Below, piece by piece: positions 36,611 to 45,942 of a stretch of DNA of 64,000 bases. Made by a program: the position numbers and the translations under genes. Position 1 is the first letter of the stretch. Each line of letters starts with the position of its first letter. Under the pieces are notes generated by a model, which had not been told where the DNA came from, did no database searches, and saw nothing but the letters and a program-made list of their open reading frames with translations. Source of the stretch: Amycolatopsis echigonensis. GTDB taxonomy: Bacteria > Actinomycetota > Actinomycetes > Mycobacteriales > Pseudonocardiaceae. Location of the stretch: contig NZ_JACJHR010000043.1 in assembly GCF_014174495.1 (NCBI RefSeq), positions 1-64,000 of the forward strand, read 5' to 3'.

Positions 36611-37625
36611 CGTCGATCAGCACCTTCCCGGTGACGCCCTTCTCCGACGCCTCGTGCGCACGAGCGGTTTCCGCCAACGGGAACCGGTGCACGGGCAGCC
36701 CGTGCTCGGGGCCGAGCCGCAGTCCGCCGTCGCGCAGTGCGGCGTTCAGGTCTTCCGCGCCGGCGTGCAGGCGGTCGAAGCCGACGGTGTAGAGCACCAG
36801 GAATTGGTACCGGCTGTTGAGGTAAACGTTCTGTCCGAAGTCGACAGTCACGGTACCGGTGCCGCGGTCGTCGCCGTAGGCCGCCACCACCCCGCGCGGG
36901 CGGAGTACCGCGGTGTGCAGGGGAGCGTTCACGCCGACGGCGACCTCCACGATCACGTCGACCCCGTCCGGCGCGATTTCCCTGATCGCCGCGGCGACGT
37001 CTCCTTCGGTGTACCGCACGACATGCTGGGCGCCGGCGGCGCGCGCGAGCGCGGCCTTGTCCTCGGTGCTGACTGTGGCGATCACGGTCGCCCCGGCCCA
37101 GCGCGCCAGCTGGATCGCGGCGTTGCCGACCGCGCCCGCGCCGCCGCTGACCAGGATCGTCTTGCCGGACAACGCATTCGGTGCGAGCCGCTGCGGTCCG
37201 TCCTCGGCGACGGTGAGCGCCCGGTGCGCGGTGAGCGCCGGGATCGCGAAAGCGGCGCCCTCGTCGAAACCGACCTCGTCGGGGAGCGGGACGAGCCGGT
37301 CCGCCGGAAGCACGGTGTACTCCTGCGCGGTCCCGGACGTCGGCTTGTGCGCGGCGGCCAGCAGCAGCCAGACCCGGTCGCCCACGGAGAAGCCGTCCAC
37401 GCCGGCGCCGACCGCGTCCACGACGCCGGCCCCGTCCTGGTTCGGCACGGACAACTCCGCCTCGGTGGAGAATCGGGAGCCGGAGCGGGCCTTCCAGTCG
37501 GTCGGGTTCACCGCGGACACGACGATCCGCACGCGCACCTCGCCCGGCCCTGGCTCCGGCACGGCGAGTTCGGACAACGTCAGCACTTCCGGGCCGCCGA
37601 ACCGGCGGTAGGTCACAGCTTTCAC
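36603..37625 (-). CDS. NADPH:quinone reductase-like medium-chain dehydrogenase
   Basis: This is a 340-residue protein from GTG 37625 (MKAVTYRRFGGPEVL). GroES-like N-terminus, then NQDGAGVVDAVGAGVDGFSVGDRVW near 65-90, nucleotide loop VSGGAGAVGNAAIQLARWAGATVIATV near 150-175 and a C-terminal EKGVTGKVLIDV. It has no zinc ligands. It probably reduces quinones or enones with NADPH. It is convergent with the SDR gene, sharing 8 bp. Confidence 0.9.
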   Translation of the reverse strand: MKAVTYRRFGGPEVLTLSELAVPEPGPGEVRVRIVVSAVNPTDWKARSGSRFSTEAELSVPNQDGAGVVDAVGAGVDGFSVGDRVWLLLAAAHKPTSGTAQEYTVLPADRLVPLPDEVGFDEGAAFAIPALTAHRALTVAEDGPQRLAPNALSGKTILVSGGAGAVGNAAIQLARWAGATVIATVSTEDKAALARAAGAQHVVRYTEGDVAAAIREIAPDGVDVIVEVAVGVNAPLHTAVLRPRGVVAAYGDDRGTGTVTVDFGQNVYLNSRYQFLVLYTVGFDRLHAGAEDLNAALRDGGLRLGPEHGLPVHRFPLAETARAHEASEKGVTGKVLIDVS

Positions 37626-37681
37626 CCTCGGTGCAATCCATCGGCGGGCGCGGCTATTCCCGGCGCCCGCCGAGCGGCGGG

Positions 37682-38500
37682 TCAGCGCCCGCTGAGCCGC
37701 GCGACCACCGGGGCGAAGTCCTCGAGGAAAGCGCCGTTCACGCTGTAATAGGACACCCCGAGTTCCTCGCGCCGCCGCTGCAGTTCCTCGGCCATCGAGG
37801 CCGGGCCGCCGCGCAGCAGCGTCAGGGAATCGTGCTCGACGAGCGTTTCGATGTCGTGGCCGATGAAACCGCGGATCCACGGCGGGATTTCTTCGCCGAC
37901 GACGAAAATGTTCATCGCCAGCTCGACCTCCCGGCCGCCTGCCGCGGCGCGGATCTCGGCGGCGTACTGGGCGGTGTCCGCGCGGCTGGCGAGGACGCTG
38001 CCGGCGAGGGTGACGATGTCCGCGCGTTCGCCTGCCAGCTGACGGGCTTTCGGCCCGCCCGCGGCGATCATCACCGGCGTGTGCGCGTCGCCGTCGAGCC
38101 GGCGCAGGTGCGAGATCGTGTCCGACACCTGGGTCAGCCGTTCCGCGCCGTTTCCGTAAGGCAGGCCCAGTTCGGCGGCAGCCTCGCGCATCGCCGGAAG
38201 CCCGGTGCCGATCCCCATCTCGAACCGGCGGTCGGTGAGCACGCTGAGGCTGTGCGCCTCCCACGCGGCCGCGCGCGGCGTGCGCAACGGGCTGGCGTAG
38301 ACGAACGTCCCGACCCGCAGTTCGGTCGTCACCGCCGCCGCGACGGCCAGCGCCGCGGTCGGCGTAGGGAGGTGGAGGTTGTCCGGCGACAGCAGGGTCG
38401 AATAGCCGAGATCCTCGGCGCGGCGGGCGGTTTCGCGCCATTTCGCGCCACCCTCCTGCGCTGCCGCGACGACCCCGAACCGAAATGTTTTTCCCGCCAT
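37682..38500 (-). CDS. LLM-class (F420-type) flavin-dependent oxidoreductase
   Basis: This 272-residue protein starts at the ATG giving MAGKTFRFGVVAAA. It is a luciferase-like TIM-barrel, with RRAEDLGYSTLLSPDNLHLPTPTAALAVAAAVTTELRVGTFVYASPLRTP near 25-80, SLSVLTDRRFEMGIGTG and VMIAAGGPKARQLAGERADIVTLAG near 155-180. This actinobacterial subgroup often uses F420 rather than FMN. The substrate is unknown. It lies 56 bp downstream of the preceding minus-strand reductase gene's start and may be separately transcribed. Confidence 0.87.
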   Translation of the reverse strand: MAGKTFRFGVVAAAQEGGAKWRETARRAEDLGYSTLLSPDNLHLPTPTAALAVAAAVTTELRVGTFVYASPLRTPRAAAWEAHSLSVLTDRRFEMGIGTGLPAMREAAAELGLPYGNGAERLTQVSDTISHLRRLDGDAHTPVMIAAGGPKARQLAGERADIVTLAGSVLASRADTAQYAAEIRAAAGGREVELAMNIFVVGEEIPPWIRGFIGHDIETLVEHDSLTLLRGGPASMAEELQRRREELGVSYYSVNGAFLEDFAPVVARLSGR

Positions 38501-38557
38501 GGCACCAGACAAGCACGGCTGCCGCACTCGCGCCAGCAAATGCGGCAGCCGGGTGAG

Positions 38558-39385
38558 TCAGCCGCGCTGGTACTGCTCCCAGGTCAGCTTCGGGTTGACC
38601 GCGGGACCGTCGTCCTTGCCGTGGTTGGCGAGGCCGTTCTGCCCGAGGTAGTAGGCGCCGACCTGGTGCTGCGCGCCCGAGGACAGGTCGGGGTCGTTGA
38701 CCGCGATCGCGTGGATGTGGTAGCCCCAGTCGCCTTGGGCGGGCGTGCGCACCCAGGCCGCGAATCCGACTTTCCGCAGGTCCTTGGCGAATTCGACGCG
38801 GGTCGCCGACGACATGTTCGCCACCGATACGTCCAAAGCGCCGCCGCCGTCGTGCGTTCCGGCCGAAGCGCCGACGCCGCCCGGGTTGTACGAACCCTGG
38901 GTGAGGCCGACTTCCTTGCCGAACAGCTTCTCCGCCGCCTGGAGCATCGCCTTGGTGCGCGTGTTCAGCGTGACGCCGTGATACGTCACGTGGCTGCCCG
39001 CGGACACCACGTTCGACACGGTGTACCGGCCGGCGCCGAGTTTCTCCAGCGACGTCTTGCCGGGCAGGCCGGACGCGTCGAGTCCGGTGTAGCCCAGGGA
39101 CTTCTGGTACTTCGCGTAGGCGTCGATCGTGGTGGTGCCGAAGTAGCCGTCGACGTACTTGGCGTCCAGCAGCCCCTTGGCCTGCAGCGCCTTCTCGACC
39201 AGCAGGACGCTGTCGTGCGCGCCCGGCGTCTGCGTGCTGTCGGCGCGCTGCGGGTCGATCTGGGCCGCCAGCAGCACGGCCTCCATGTTCGCCGCCGGCA
39301 GCGCGGCGGCCACGCCCGGAGTGGCGACGGCGACCGTGGCAGCCGCCGCGGCTCCGGCGGTGAGCACTGCGAGTTTCCTGAACAT
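38558..39385 (-). CDS. Secreted peptidoglycan-binding and M15-like peptidase protein
   Basis: This is a 275-residue protein from the ATG giving MFRKLAVLTAGAA. A signal peptide lies at residues 1-30. A PG_binding_1-like domain spans about 55-115 (LLVEKALQAKGLLDAKYVDGYFGTTTIDAYAKYQKSLGY). A C-terminal domain has GTHDGGGALDVSV and WGYHIHAIAV, the H...D...H pattern shared with the M15-like protein at 14499. It is probably a cell-wall hydrolase acting on peptide cross-bridges. It is a single gene. Confidence 0.82.
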   Translation of the reverse strand: MFRKLAVLTAGAAAAATVAVATPGVAAALPAANMEAVLLAAQIDPQRADSTQTPGAHDSVLLVEKALQAKGLLDAKYVDGYFGTTTIDAYAKYQKSLGYTGLDASGLPGKTSLEKLGAGRYTVSNVVSAGSHVTYHGVTLNTRTKAMLQAAEKLFGKEVGLTQGSYNPGGVGASAGTHDGGGALDVSVANMSSATRVEFAKDLRKVGFAAWVRTPAQGDWGYHIHAIAVNDPDLSSGAQHQVGAYYLGQNGLANHGKDDGPAVNPKLTWEQYQRG

Positions 39386-39464
39386 CCGTGTCCTCCCGGT
39401 CCTGGTCGGTCCGGGCCGAGCATCGCCTAGCGGGATACACGGGACGTACAAATGCGGCTTGACC

Positions 39465-39773
39465 TCACTCCAGCCACTCGGTGACGAACCGGTCGTTCTC
39501 GTGGATGTGCACCGCCTCGTACGGTTCGGGACCGAGCGAAACGAACTTGTGCGGCGTGTTCGGAGGCACGACGAGCACCTCCCCGGCGGCGCCTTCGCGC
39601 TGCTCGCCGCCGATGGTGAACAGCGCGCGCCCGCGCTGGACGACGAAGGTTTCGCGGTAGGGATGCTGGTGCAGGCGCGGCCCGGTGCCGGGCTCGGTGG
39701 TGTATTCGCGGATGACGGAGACGCCGGAGCCGACCTCGTAGCCCTCGACGTCCCGGGTGGCGGGTTCTGTCAT
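39465..39773 (-). CDS. Small cupin-domain protein
   Basis: This is a 102-residue single-domain cupin from MTEPATRDVEGYEVG. Metal motif 1 is GPRLHQHPYRETFVVQRG (about residues 33-50), and motif 2 is VVPPNTPHKFVSLGPE (about 70-85), followed by HIHE. It may bind a metal and a small ligand, or be a subunit or regulator-like protein. The gene is divergent from the mannosidase at 39989 with a 215-bp gap. Confidence 0.85.
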   Translation of the reverse strand: MTEPATRDVEGYEVGSGVSVIREYTTEPGTGPRLHQHPYRETFVVQRGRALFTIGGEQREGAAGEVLVVPPNTPHKFVSLGPEPYEAVHIHENDRFVTEWLE

Positions 39774-39988
39774 GGTCGGCAACGTTAGCCCGCCGGACGC
39801 GGTTCTTGGCCAGGAATCGGGCGGTTGACCCGGGCGCACGCCTGAGGGCGGTGCGTTGCCCGGAACGTCAGCCGCCGTGCCGCCGGTCGGATGTCTGTCC
39901 GGCCAGAACCGGCCAGATCTCTGTCATTCGGTTGACCTCGCCGCCCGCGAGCCGGAAAGGTCGGACAACACGAGGTCTGGGAGGTGCC
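39774..39988. other. Divergent promoter region of the cupin and GH92 genes
   Basis: These 215 bp contain a direct repeat CCGGCCAGAaCCGGCCAGA near 39898-39917, which could be a regulator site for the GH92 gene. No palindrome longer than 8 bp was seen and no gene is supported. Confidence 0.4.
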
Positions 39989-42900
39989 GTGCGGTACTCA
40001 GTCGTGGCAGCGTTGGTGACGGCGGCGGTCGTCGGAGCGGGGACCGTCGCGGCGGCCGCGCCGCAGGCTGCGCTGGTCGGCGATCCGGCGGCGTACGTCG
40101 ATCCGCTCATCGGCACCGGACGCGGCGGCACTTCGGTCGGCGAGATCAACAACTTCCCGGGCCCGGCCGCGCCGTTCGGCATGATGCAGTTCTCGCCGGA
40201 CACCGACGGGTCCTACGCCGGCTACCAGTACCACAGCGACAAGATCCGCGGCTTCAGCCTCGACCACGCGTCGGTGGGCTGCAACGCGTTCGGCGACGTT
40301 CCGATCCTGCCGGTCACCGGCGACGTCGGAGCGAAACCGTGGGACCGCGTCGAGCGTTTCACCCACGACGGCGAGCAGGCGGAGCCCGGTTATTACGCCG
40401 TCACGTTCCCCGATTCCGGCGTGCGCACGGAGCTGACGGCGACCACTCGCACGGGGTTGGCGGCGTTCACCTTCCCCGCCGGTCAGAACGCGCAGGTGCT
40501 CGTGAAGGGCGGCGCGAGTCTCGCGGGCAACTCCGCGGCCGGGCTGCGGATCACCGGCGACCACGAGGTGAGCGGGCAGGCGACGACCGGTCATTTCTGC
40601 GGGAAATCGAACAAGTACACCGTGTACTACGACATCACCTTCGACCGCCCGTTCACCGCGCACGGCACCTGGGACGGCAACACCGTCCAGCCGGGCAGCG
40701 ACCAGGTCGACGCGCCGAAAGGCGGAGCGTACCTGACGTTCGGCGACGCTGGCGTGGTCCACGCGAAAGTCTCGATGTCCTATGTGGACGTTCAGGGCGC
40801 GAAGAACAACATGGCCGCCGAGGCGCCCGGCTGGGACTTCGCCGCGGTGCGCGGGCACACGAGGGACGCCTGGCGCGACGCACTCGGCCGGATTCGCGTG
40901 GCCGGCAAGGATTCCGCACAGCTCAAGACGTTCTACACCGCGCTCTACCACAGTTTGATGCATCCCAACACGTTCAACGACGTGGACGGCCGCTACATCG
41001 GCTTCGACAACCAGATCCGCACGCTCCCGGCGGGGCATTCGCAGTATGCCAACTTCTCCGACTGGGATACCTACCGCTCGCTCGCGCCCTTGCACGGCAT
41101 GCTGTTCCCGAAGGAAGCCAGCGACATGGCGCAGTCGCTGACCAACGACGCGGTCCAGGGCGGCTGGTGGCCGCGCTGGCCGATGGCGAATGGCTACACC
41201 GGGCAGATGACCGGCGACAGTTCGGTCGCGCTGCTGTCGAGCCTCTACGCCTTCGGAGCGCGCGATTTCGACGTCAAGACCGCGCTGAAATACCTGGTCA
41301 AGGGCGCGACATCGGTGGACGAGACGCCCGGTGCGTACCAGGAACGCCGGGGGATCGCGGACTACCTCGCCCGCGGTTACCTGCCGAACAACGACGCCTC
41401 CCGCGGCGACCACGCGCGCGTCGGGGCCTCGATCACGCTGGAATGGGCGATCGACGATTTCGCCATCGCGCAATTCGCGGGCGCGATCGGCGACCGCGGC
41501 GTCGCCCGCGACTTTACGAAACGCGGCCAGAACTGGCAGCACCTGTTCAACCCGGCCACCGGCTACCTCCAACCGCGCGGCCAGGACGGCCGGTTCCCGG
41601 ACGGTCCGGCGTACCAGCCGCCCCCGCCCGGCACGTTCGGCCAGGACGGCTTCGACGAGGGCAACGCCGCGCAGTACACCTGGCTCGTGCCGCAGGACAC
41701 GGCCGGACTGGTGACCGCGATGGGCGGTCCGGCCGCGGTGTCGCAGCGGCTCGACACGTTCTTCCAGAAGCTCAACGTCGGACCGAACGAGCCGTACATG
41801 TGGGCGGGCAACGAGCCGGACTTCGGCGTGCCGTGGCTGTACAACCACGTCGGCCAGCCGTGGAAGACGCAGGAGGTGGTGCGCCGGATCGCGACCACGC
41901 TGTTCAGCGCGACGCCGGACGGCGAGCCCGGGAACGACGACCTCGGCGCGCAATCGTCGTGGTACGTCTGGGCCGCGCTGGGGCTGTACCCGTCGACTCC
42001 GGGCACGCCGGATCTCACCGTGCACAGCCCGTTGTTCGAGCGCGCGGTGCTGACGCTCCCCGGCGGCCGCACGCTGGACATCCGCGCGCCAGGGGCCTCG
42101 ACGGCCACGCAGTACGTCCATGGCCTGGCGTTGAACGGGCACCAGTGGGATCGGACATCGCTTCCGCAGGTCCTGGCACGAGACGGCGGGCGGCTCGACT
42201 TCGCGCTGTCCGCGCAGCCGGACCGGAATTGGGCGGCGAACACGCAGCCACCGTCCTATCGGGACGGTGAGGAACCGTACGTCGGCTCGGTGGCCAACCA
42301 GGTCACCGTCGAGCCAGGCGGCTCCGGCGCCGTCGCGGTCAACGGCCAGCGGCTCGGCGGGCACCTGCGCGCGCTGGACATTTCGGCGTCGGCACCGGCC
42401 GGAATCGCCGTGTCCGGCCCGCGTTCGGTGTGGCTCGACAACCAGACCGGGAGCGGGAAAACCGCACTGACCGTGACGGCGGCGGCAGGAACTCCCGCGG
42501 GTTACTACCAAGTTCCGGTGACATTGCGCGGGGCCGGACATTCAGTTTCTTCCTCGATAATTGTCCTGGTCGCACCCAAGGGGAGCCTGGCAGGCGCCTT
42601 CGACAATGCCGGAATTTCCGACGACGGCGACGCCGGTTCGGCCAATTTCGACGGTGCCGGAAACAGCTATTCGCGGAAAGCGCTCGCCGACGCCGGTCTC
42701 GCTCCGGGTTCGACCGGGCACGCTGCGGGCACGACGTTCGTCTGGCCCGCCGCGCCGTCCGGCCGTCCGGACAACGCGGTCGCCGCCGGGCAGAAGCTCG
42801 ATCTAGGTGGAACTTCAGCCGCCCGCCTGCTTTTCGTCGGTTCGGCGACGAACGGCGACCACCGGGGGAGCGCGACCGTCGCGTTCACCGACGGCACGAC

Positions 42901-43135
42901 GGCGACCGCCGATCTTTCGTTCGGTGACTGGGTGTTGCCGGGCGGAAATACCGAACCAGTGTTCGGCAATACGCTCGTGGCCCGCACCGCGCACCGGAAT
43001 CAGCCCGGCGGCCAGGGAATCGGCGCCTCGGTTTACGCCACCTCGCCGCTGGAAATCCCGGCCGGCAAGAAGATCGCGACGGTGACCCTTCCGTCCGATC
43101 CGGACCTCCACGTTTTCGCACTCGGCCTCGGCTGA
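39989..43135 (+). CDS. Secreted GH92 alpha-1,2-mannosidase
   Basis: This 1048-residue protein starts at GTG 39989. A signal peptide (AVRYSVVAALVTAAVVGAGTVAAAA) is followed by the GH92 N-domain (YVDPLIGTGRGG...NNFPGPAAPFGMMQFSPDT). The catalytic (alpha/alpha)6 domain (about 250-720) has FSDWDTYRSLAPLHGMLFP, NDAVQGGWWPRWPMANGYTGQMTGDSS and EGNAAQYTWLVPQD. GNDDLGAQSSWYVWAALGLYPSTPGTP carries conserved GH92 acids. C-terminal NPCBM-associated or CBM-like domains end in PDLHVFALGLG. It releases mannose from N-glycan-type mannans outside the cell, calcium-dependent in the family. Confidence 0.9.
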   Translation: MRYSVVAALVTAAVVGAGTVAAAAPQAALVGDPAAYVDPLIGTGRGGTSVGEINNFPGPAAPFGMMQFSPDTDGSYAGYQYHSDKIRGFSLDHASVGCNAFGDVPILPVTGDVGAKPWDRVERFTHDGEQAEPGYYAVTFPDSGVRTELTATTRTGLAAFTFPAGQNAQVLVKGGASLAGNSAAGLRITGDHEVSGQATTGHFCGKSNKYTVYYDITFDRPFTAHGTWDGNTVQPGSDQVDAPKGGAYLTFGDAGVVHAKVSMSYVDVQGAKNNMAAEAPGWDFAAVRGHTRDAWRDALGRIRVAGKDSAQLKTFYTALYHSLMHPNTFNDVDGRYIGFDNQIRTLPAGHSQYANFSDWDTYRSLAPLHGMLFPKEASDMAQSLTNDAVQGGWWPRWPMANGYTGQMTGDSSVALLSSLYAFGARDFDVKTALKYLVKGATSVDETPGAYQERRGIADYLARGYLPNNDASRGDHARVGASITLEWAIDDFAIAQFAGAIGDRGVARDFTKRGQNWQHLFNPATGYLQPRGQDGRFPDGPAYQPPPPGTFGQDGFDEGNAAQYTWLVPQDTAGLVTAMGGPAAVSQRLDTFFQKLNVGPNEPYMWAGNEPDFGVPWLYNHVGQPWKTQEVVRRIATTLFSATPDGEPGNDDLGAQSSWYVWAALGLYPSTPGTPDLTVHSPLFERAVLTLPGGRTLDIRAPGASTATQYVHGLALNGHQWDRTSLPQVLARDGGRLDFALSAQPDRNWAANTQPPSYRDGEEPYVGSVANQVTVEPGGSGAVAVNGQRLGGHLRALDISASAPAGIAVSGPRSVWLDNQTGSGKTALTVTAAAGTPAGYYQVPVTLRGAGHSVSSSIIVLVAPKGSLAGAFDNAGISDDGDAGSANFDGAGNSYSRKALADAGLAPGSTGHAAGTTFVWPAAPSGRPDNAVAAGQKLDLGGTSAARLLFVGSATNGDHRGSATVAFTDGTTATADLSFGDWVLPGGNTEPVFGNTLVARTAHRNQPGGQGIGASVYATSPLEIPAGKKIATVTLPSDPDLHVFALGLG

Positions 43136-43240
43136 GTTTGTCAAGCGGGATTCCCGCGGTGTGATCTGTTCGGCGGATCCGGAATTTCTCGGCGCTCTTC
43201 GTCGTAAGTGACTGGCGTGCTCACTACGAAGGGGAGTGGC

Positions 43241-44500
43241 GTGAACGAAACACGCGAAGCGCCGAATGCCGGGAGCCAGCTGAAGCTGGTGCTCGTGCTG
43301 GGCGTTCTGGTGGCACTGGGGCCGCTGTCCATCGACATGTATCTGCCGGCTCTGCCGGACATCACCCGCGAACTGTCGACGACGGAGTCGACGATCCAGC
43401 TCACCCTCACCGGAACGGTGCTGGGACTCGGGCTCGGCCAGCTGATCGCCGGCCCGCTTTCCGACGCGATGGGGCGGCGTATCCCGCTCGTCGCGGGAAG
43501 TGCGATCCACGTGCTGGCGTCGCTGCTGTGCCTGGTGGCGCCGTCGGTCGAGCTGCTGAGCGCGGCGCGCGTGCTGCAGGGGCTGGGTGCCTCGGCGGGG
43601 GCGGTGCTGGCGCTGGCCGTGGTCCGCGATCTCTACACCGATCGCGGCGCGGCGAAACTGCTGTCCAAGCTCATCCTGGTGATGGGCGTTTCCCCGGTCC
43701 TGGCTCCGACGCTCGGCAGCGCGCTGCTGGCGTGGACGCACTGGCGCGGGGTGTTCGTGGCGCTCGCCGTCATCGGACTGGCGAGCGGCGTCGCGGCGGC
43801 GCTCGCCCTGCCGGAGACCCTGCCGCCCGCGCGGCGGCAGCCGTTCCGGTTCCGGGCGACCATGCGGTCCTACCGGAGCCTGTTCACCGACCGCTCGTTC
43901 GTCGGCCTGGTGCTGGTGGCCGGGTTCGCGATGGCCGGGCTGTTCGCGTTCGTCAGCGGCGGGTCGTTCGTGTTCCAGCAGCAGTACGGGCTGGACCAGC
44001 AGCAGTTCGGCCTGATGTTCGGGGCGAGCGCGGTGTGGCTGATCGCCGCGACGCAGGTCAACGCCCGGCTGATGAACCGGTTCGAACCGCACCAGGTGCT
44101 GATGGTCGCGAGCGTCGCGGCGGCGGTGTCGGCCGCTGTGCTGCTGGTGACCGCGCTGACCGGGTTCGGCGGCATGTTCGGCGTCGCGGTGCCGGTGTGG
44201 GTGGTGCTGTTCTTCGCCGGGCTGATCCTGCCGAACGCGCCCGCGGTCGCGCTCGACGCGCACGGCGACAACGCCGGGACGGCGGCGTCTCTGCTGGGCG
44301 CGGTGCAGTTCGGCGTCGGCGCGGCGGTCTCGCCGGTGGTCGGCCTGCTGGGCAACAACGCGGTCGCGATGGCCACGGTGATGTTCGGCGGACTGGTGGC
44401 GTCCGGGCTGGTGCTGTGGCTCATCGCGCGGCCGTGGCGGGGCCGGGTGGCCGAGCCGGAGACGCTGGCCGACACCCGGGTGCCGGTGGCGGTCGACTAG
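43241..44500 (+). CDS. Bcr/CflA-type MFS multidrug exporter
   Basis: This 419-residue protein starts at GTG 43241 after an AAGGGGAG site. It has 12 transmembrane helices; TM1 contains LGPLSIDMYLPALPDI, the Bcr/CflA signature, and motif A GPLSDAMGRRIPLVAGS lies near 65-80. It is a likely H+ antiporter for drugs or small peptides. It is monocistronic and converges with the LexA-like gene. Confidence 0.9.
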   Translation: MNETREAPNAGSQLKLVLVLGVLVALGPLSIDMYLPALPDITRELSTTESTIQLTLTGTVLGLGLGQLIAGPLSDAMGRRIPLVAGSAIHVLASLLCLVAPSVELLSAARVLQGLGASAGAVLALAVVRDLYTDRGAAKLLSKLILVMGVSPVLAPTLGSALLAWTHWRGVFVALAVIGLASGVAAALALPETLPPARRQPFRFRATMRSYRSLFTDRSFVGLVLVAGFAMAGLFAFVSGGSFVFQQQYGLDQQQFGLMFGASAVWLIAATQVNARLMNRFEPHQVLMVASVAAAVSAAVLLVTALTGFGGMFGVAVPVWVVLFFAGLILPNAPAVALDAHGDNAGTAASLLGAVQFGVGAAVSPVVGLLGNNAVAMATVMFGGLVASGLVLWLIARPWRGRVAEPETLADTRVPVAVD

Positions 44501-44522
44501 GGCTGGGGGGTCGTCTCGGTGC

Positions 44523-45176
44523 TCACATGCTGCGGAGCACCGAGACGACCACGCCGAGCACCGTGGCCCGGTCGCCGTCGATCACGTCGTAGGCCGGGTT
44601 GCGGGGCTCGAGGTAGACGTGCCCGTCGCGGCGGCGGTAGACCTTCACTGTGGCCTCCTCGTCGATCATCGCGGCGACGATCTGGCCCGAATGCGCCTCG
44701 GACTGCTGCTTCACCACCACGATGTCGCCGTCGCAAATCGCCGCGTCGACCATCGAATCGCCGCGCACGCGCAGTCCGAAAACGGTGCCGCGGCCGGTGA
44801 GCCCGCGCGGCAGCTGCATGACGTCGTCCACGTGCTCCTGCGCGGAGATCGGCGTGCCGGCCGCGATGTCGCCGACGACCGGCACCGGCACGGAGTCGCC
44901 GTTCTCGCGCGAGGGAAGGTCGCCGAGGAAGGCGCGCACGTCGATCGGGCGGGAGACGGTGGGACTGCGGCGCAGGAAACCCTTGTCCTCCAGCGCGGCG
45001 AGATGCTTCGACACCGAGGACGTCGACCGCAGCCCGACCGCTTCGCCGATCTCGCGCGTGCTCGGCGAATACCCGTGCCTGCCCACCCAGTCCCGGATGG
45101 TGGCGAGGATGCGCTGCTGCCGTTCGGGCAGGGCCGAAGCGTCGAGGTGGTCGAAGACGTCGTCGTAGGCGGTCAC
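44523..45176 (-). CDS. lexA: LexA-type SOS repressor or paralog
   Basis: This is a 217-residue protein from GTG 45176. The N-terminal HTH (residues about 18-70, RQQRILATIRDWVGRHGYSPSTREIGEAVGLRSTSSVSKHLAALEDKGFLRR) is followed by an S24 domain with the cleavage pair A106-G107, nucleophile S141 (RVRGDSMVDAAICDGD) and general-base K178 (EATVKVY). It should bind DNA, self-cleave on RecA filaments and control SOS genes. The HTH differs from mycobacterial LexA (SSVSKHL), so it may be a second LexA. No TCGAAC-N4-GTTCGA box is visible upstream. Confidence 0.8.
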   Translation of the reverse strand: MTAYDDVFDHLDASALPERQQRILATIRDWVGRHGYSPSTREIGEAVGLRSTSSVSKHLAALEDKGFLRRSPTVSRPIDVRAFLGDLPSRENGDSVPVPVVGDIAAGTPISAQEHVDDVMQLPRGLTGRGTVFGLRVRGDSMVDAAICDGDIVVVKQQSEAHSGQIVAAMIDEEATVKVYRRRDGHVYLEPRNPAYDVIDGDRATVLGVVVSVLRSM

Positions 45177-45306
45177 GGGCCCGATCGTAGAGGGCGTCCG
45201 GGCCGGTCGCGGGGACCGGGGCGGGTGTTCCCTCGGTTGTTCCACTGTGGATAGTGGATGCGCTTGGTAGACTTTTTCCCTCCGGAGGGTGACGGAGGGG
45301 ACCGGG

Positions 45307-45942
45307 ATGACGCAGCCGGTGATACGGCCGAAGGTGACGGGGATCGGCATCGCGGTGGCGGTGGTGCTTGCGGTGCTGGAGATTTACGCGGTGCGAGGGG
45401 GAATCTGGTCGGTCACCGAAATCGTGAGCGGACGCCACGTCAGTCCGTCCGATTACCTGTTCTCGGGGACCCTGGTGCTGGCGATCATGGTGCTCGTCGG
45501 CATCGCGATGATTTTCGCGCGGAGGCAAGCGGTCGGCCGGATTCTGCTGTGGGGCGCGCCGGTGCAGCTGCTGTGCGCGCTAGCCGGGGTGATCCTTGCC
45601 CATTCCTGGTGGGACAGCGCCGCGTTCGGCGTGATGACGGTCTTGGCGGTGGTGCTGTGGCTTCCTGCGGTGTCGGCGAAGACGCCTCCGCCGGTGGGAT
45701 ACGGAATGCCTTACAGGGCACCGGTTCCGGGGATGCCACAGTATCCGGGGCAGGTTCCGATGGGGCAGCAGTATCCGCAGCCGGGGCCGGTTCCGCCGCA
45801 GTACGGCGCTCCGGGAATGCCGCAGCCGTACCCGCAACAGCCTCAGCAGCCTTATCCGCAGCAACAGCCTTATCCGCAGCAGCCGATGCCGGGGCAGTGG
45901 CCCGCATCCGGCCCGCCGCAACAGGGGCGGCCGGGCCAGTGA
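45307..45942 (+). CDS. Membrane protein with proline/glutamine-rich cytoplasmic tail
   Basis: This 211-residue protein has about four hydrophobic segments (IAVAVVLAVLEIYAV, LFSGTLVLAIMVLVGIAMIF, LWGAPVQLLCALAGVILA, AFGVMTVLAVVLWLP). The tail is built from YPQQ/QPGPVPP repeats (about residues 135-211). It is not a named family. It is divergent from the LexA-like gene with a 130-bp gap, so it may share its control. A ribosome site GGAGGGG precedes the ATG. The function is unknown. Confidence 0.7.
   Translation: MTQPVIRPKVTGIGIAVAVVLAVLEIYAVRGGIWSVTEIVSGRHVSPSDYLFSGTLVLAIMVLVGIAMIFARRQAVGRILLWGAPVQLLCALAGVILAHSWWDSAAFGVMTVLAVVLWLPAVSAKTPPPVGYGMPYRAPVPGMPQYPGQVPMGQQYPQPGPVPPQYGAPGMPQPYPQQPQQPYPQQQPYPQQPMPGQWPASGPPQQGRPGQ

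Noticed and set aside
45177..45306. LexA/SOS box upstream of the LexA-like gene
   Set aside because: Only a loose GAAC direct repeat is present, not the actinobacterial TCGAAC-N4-GTTCGA palindrome.
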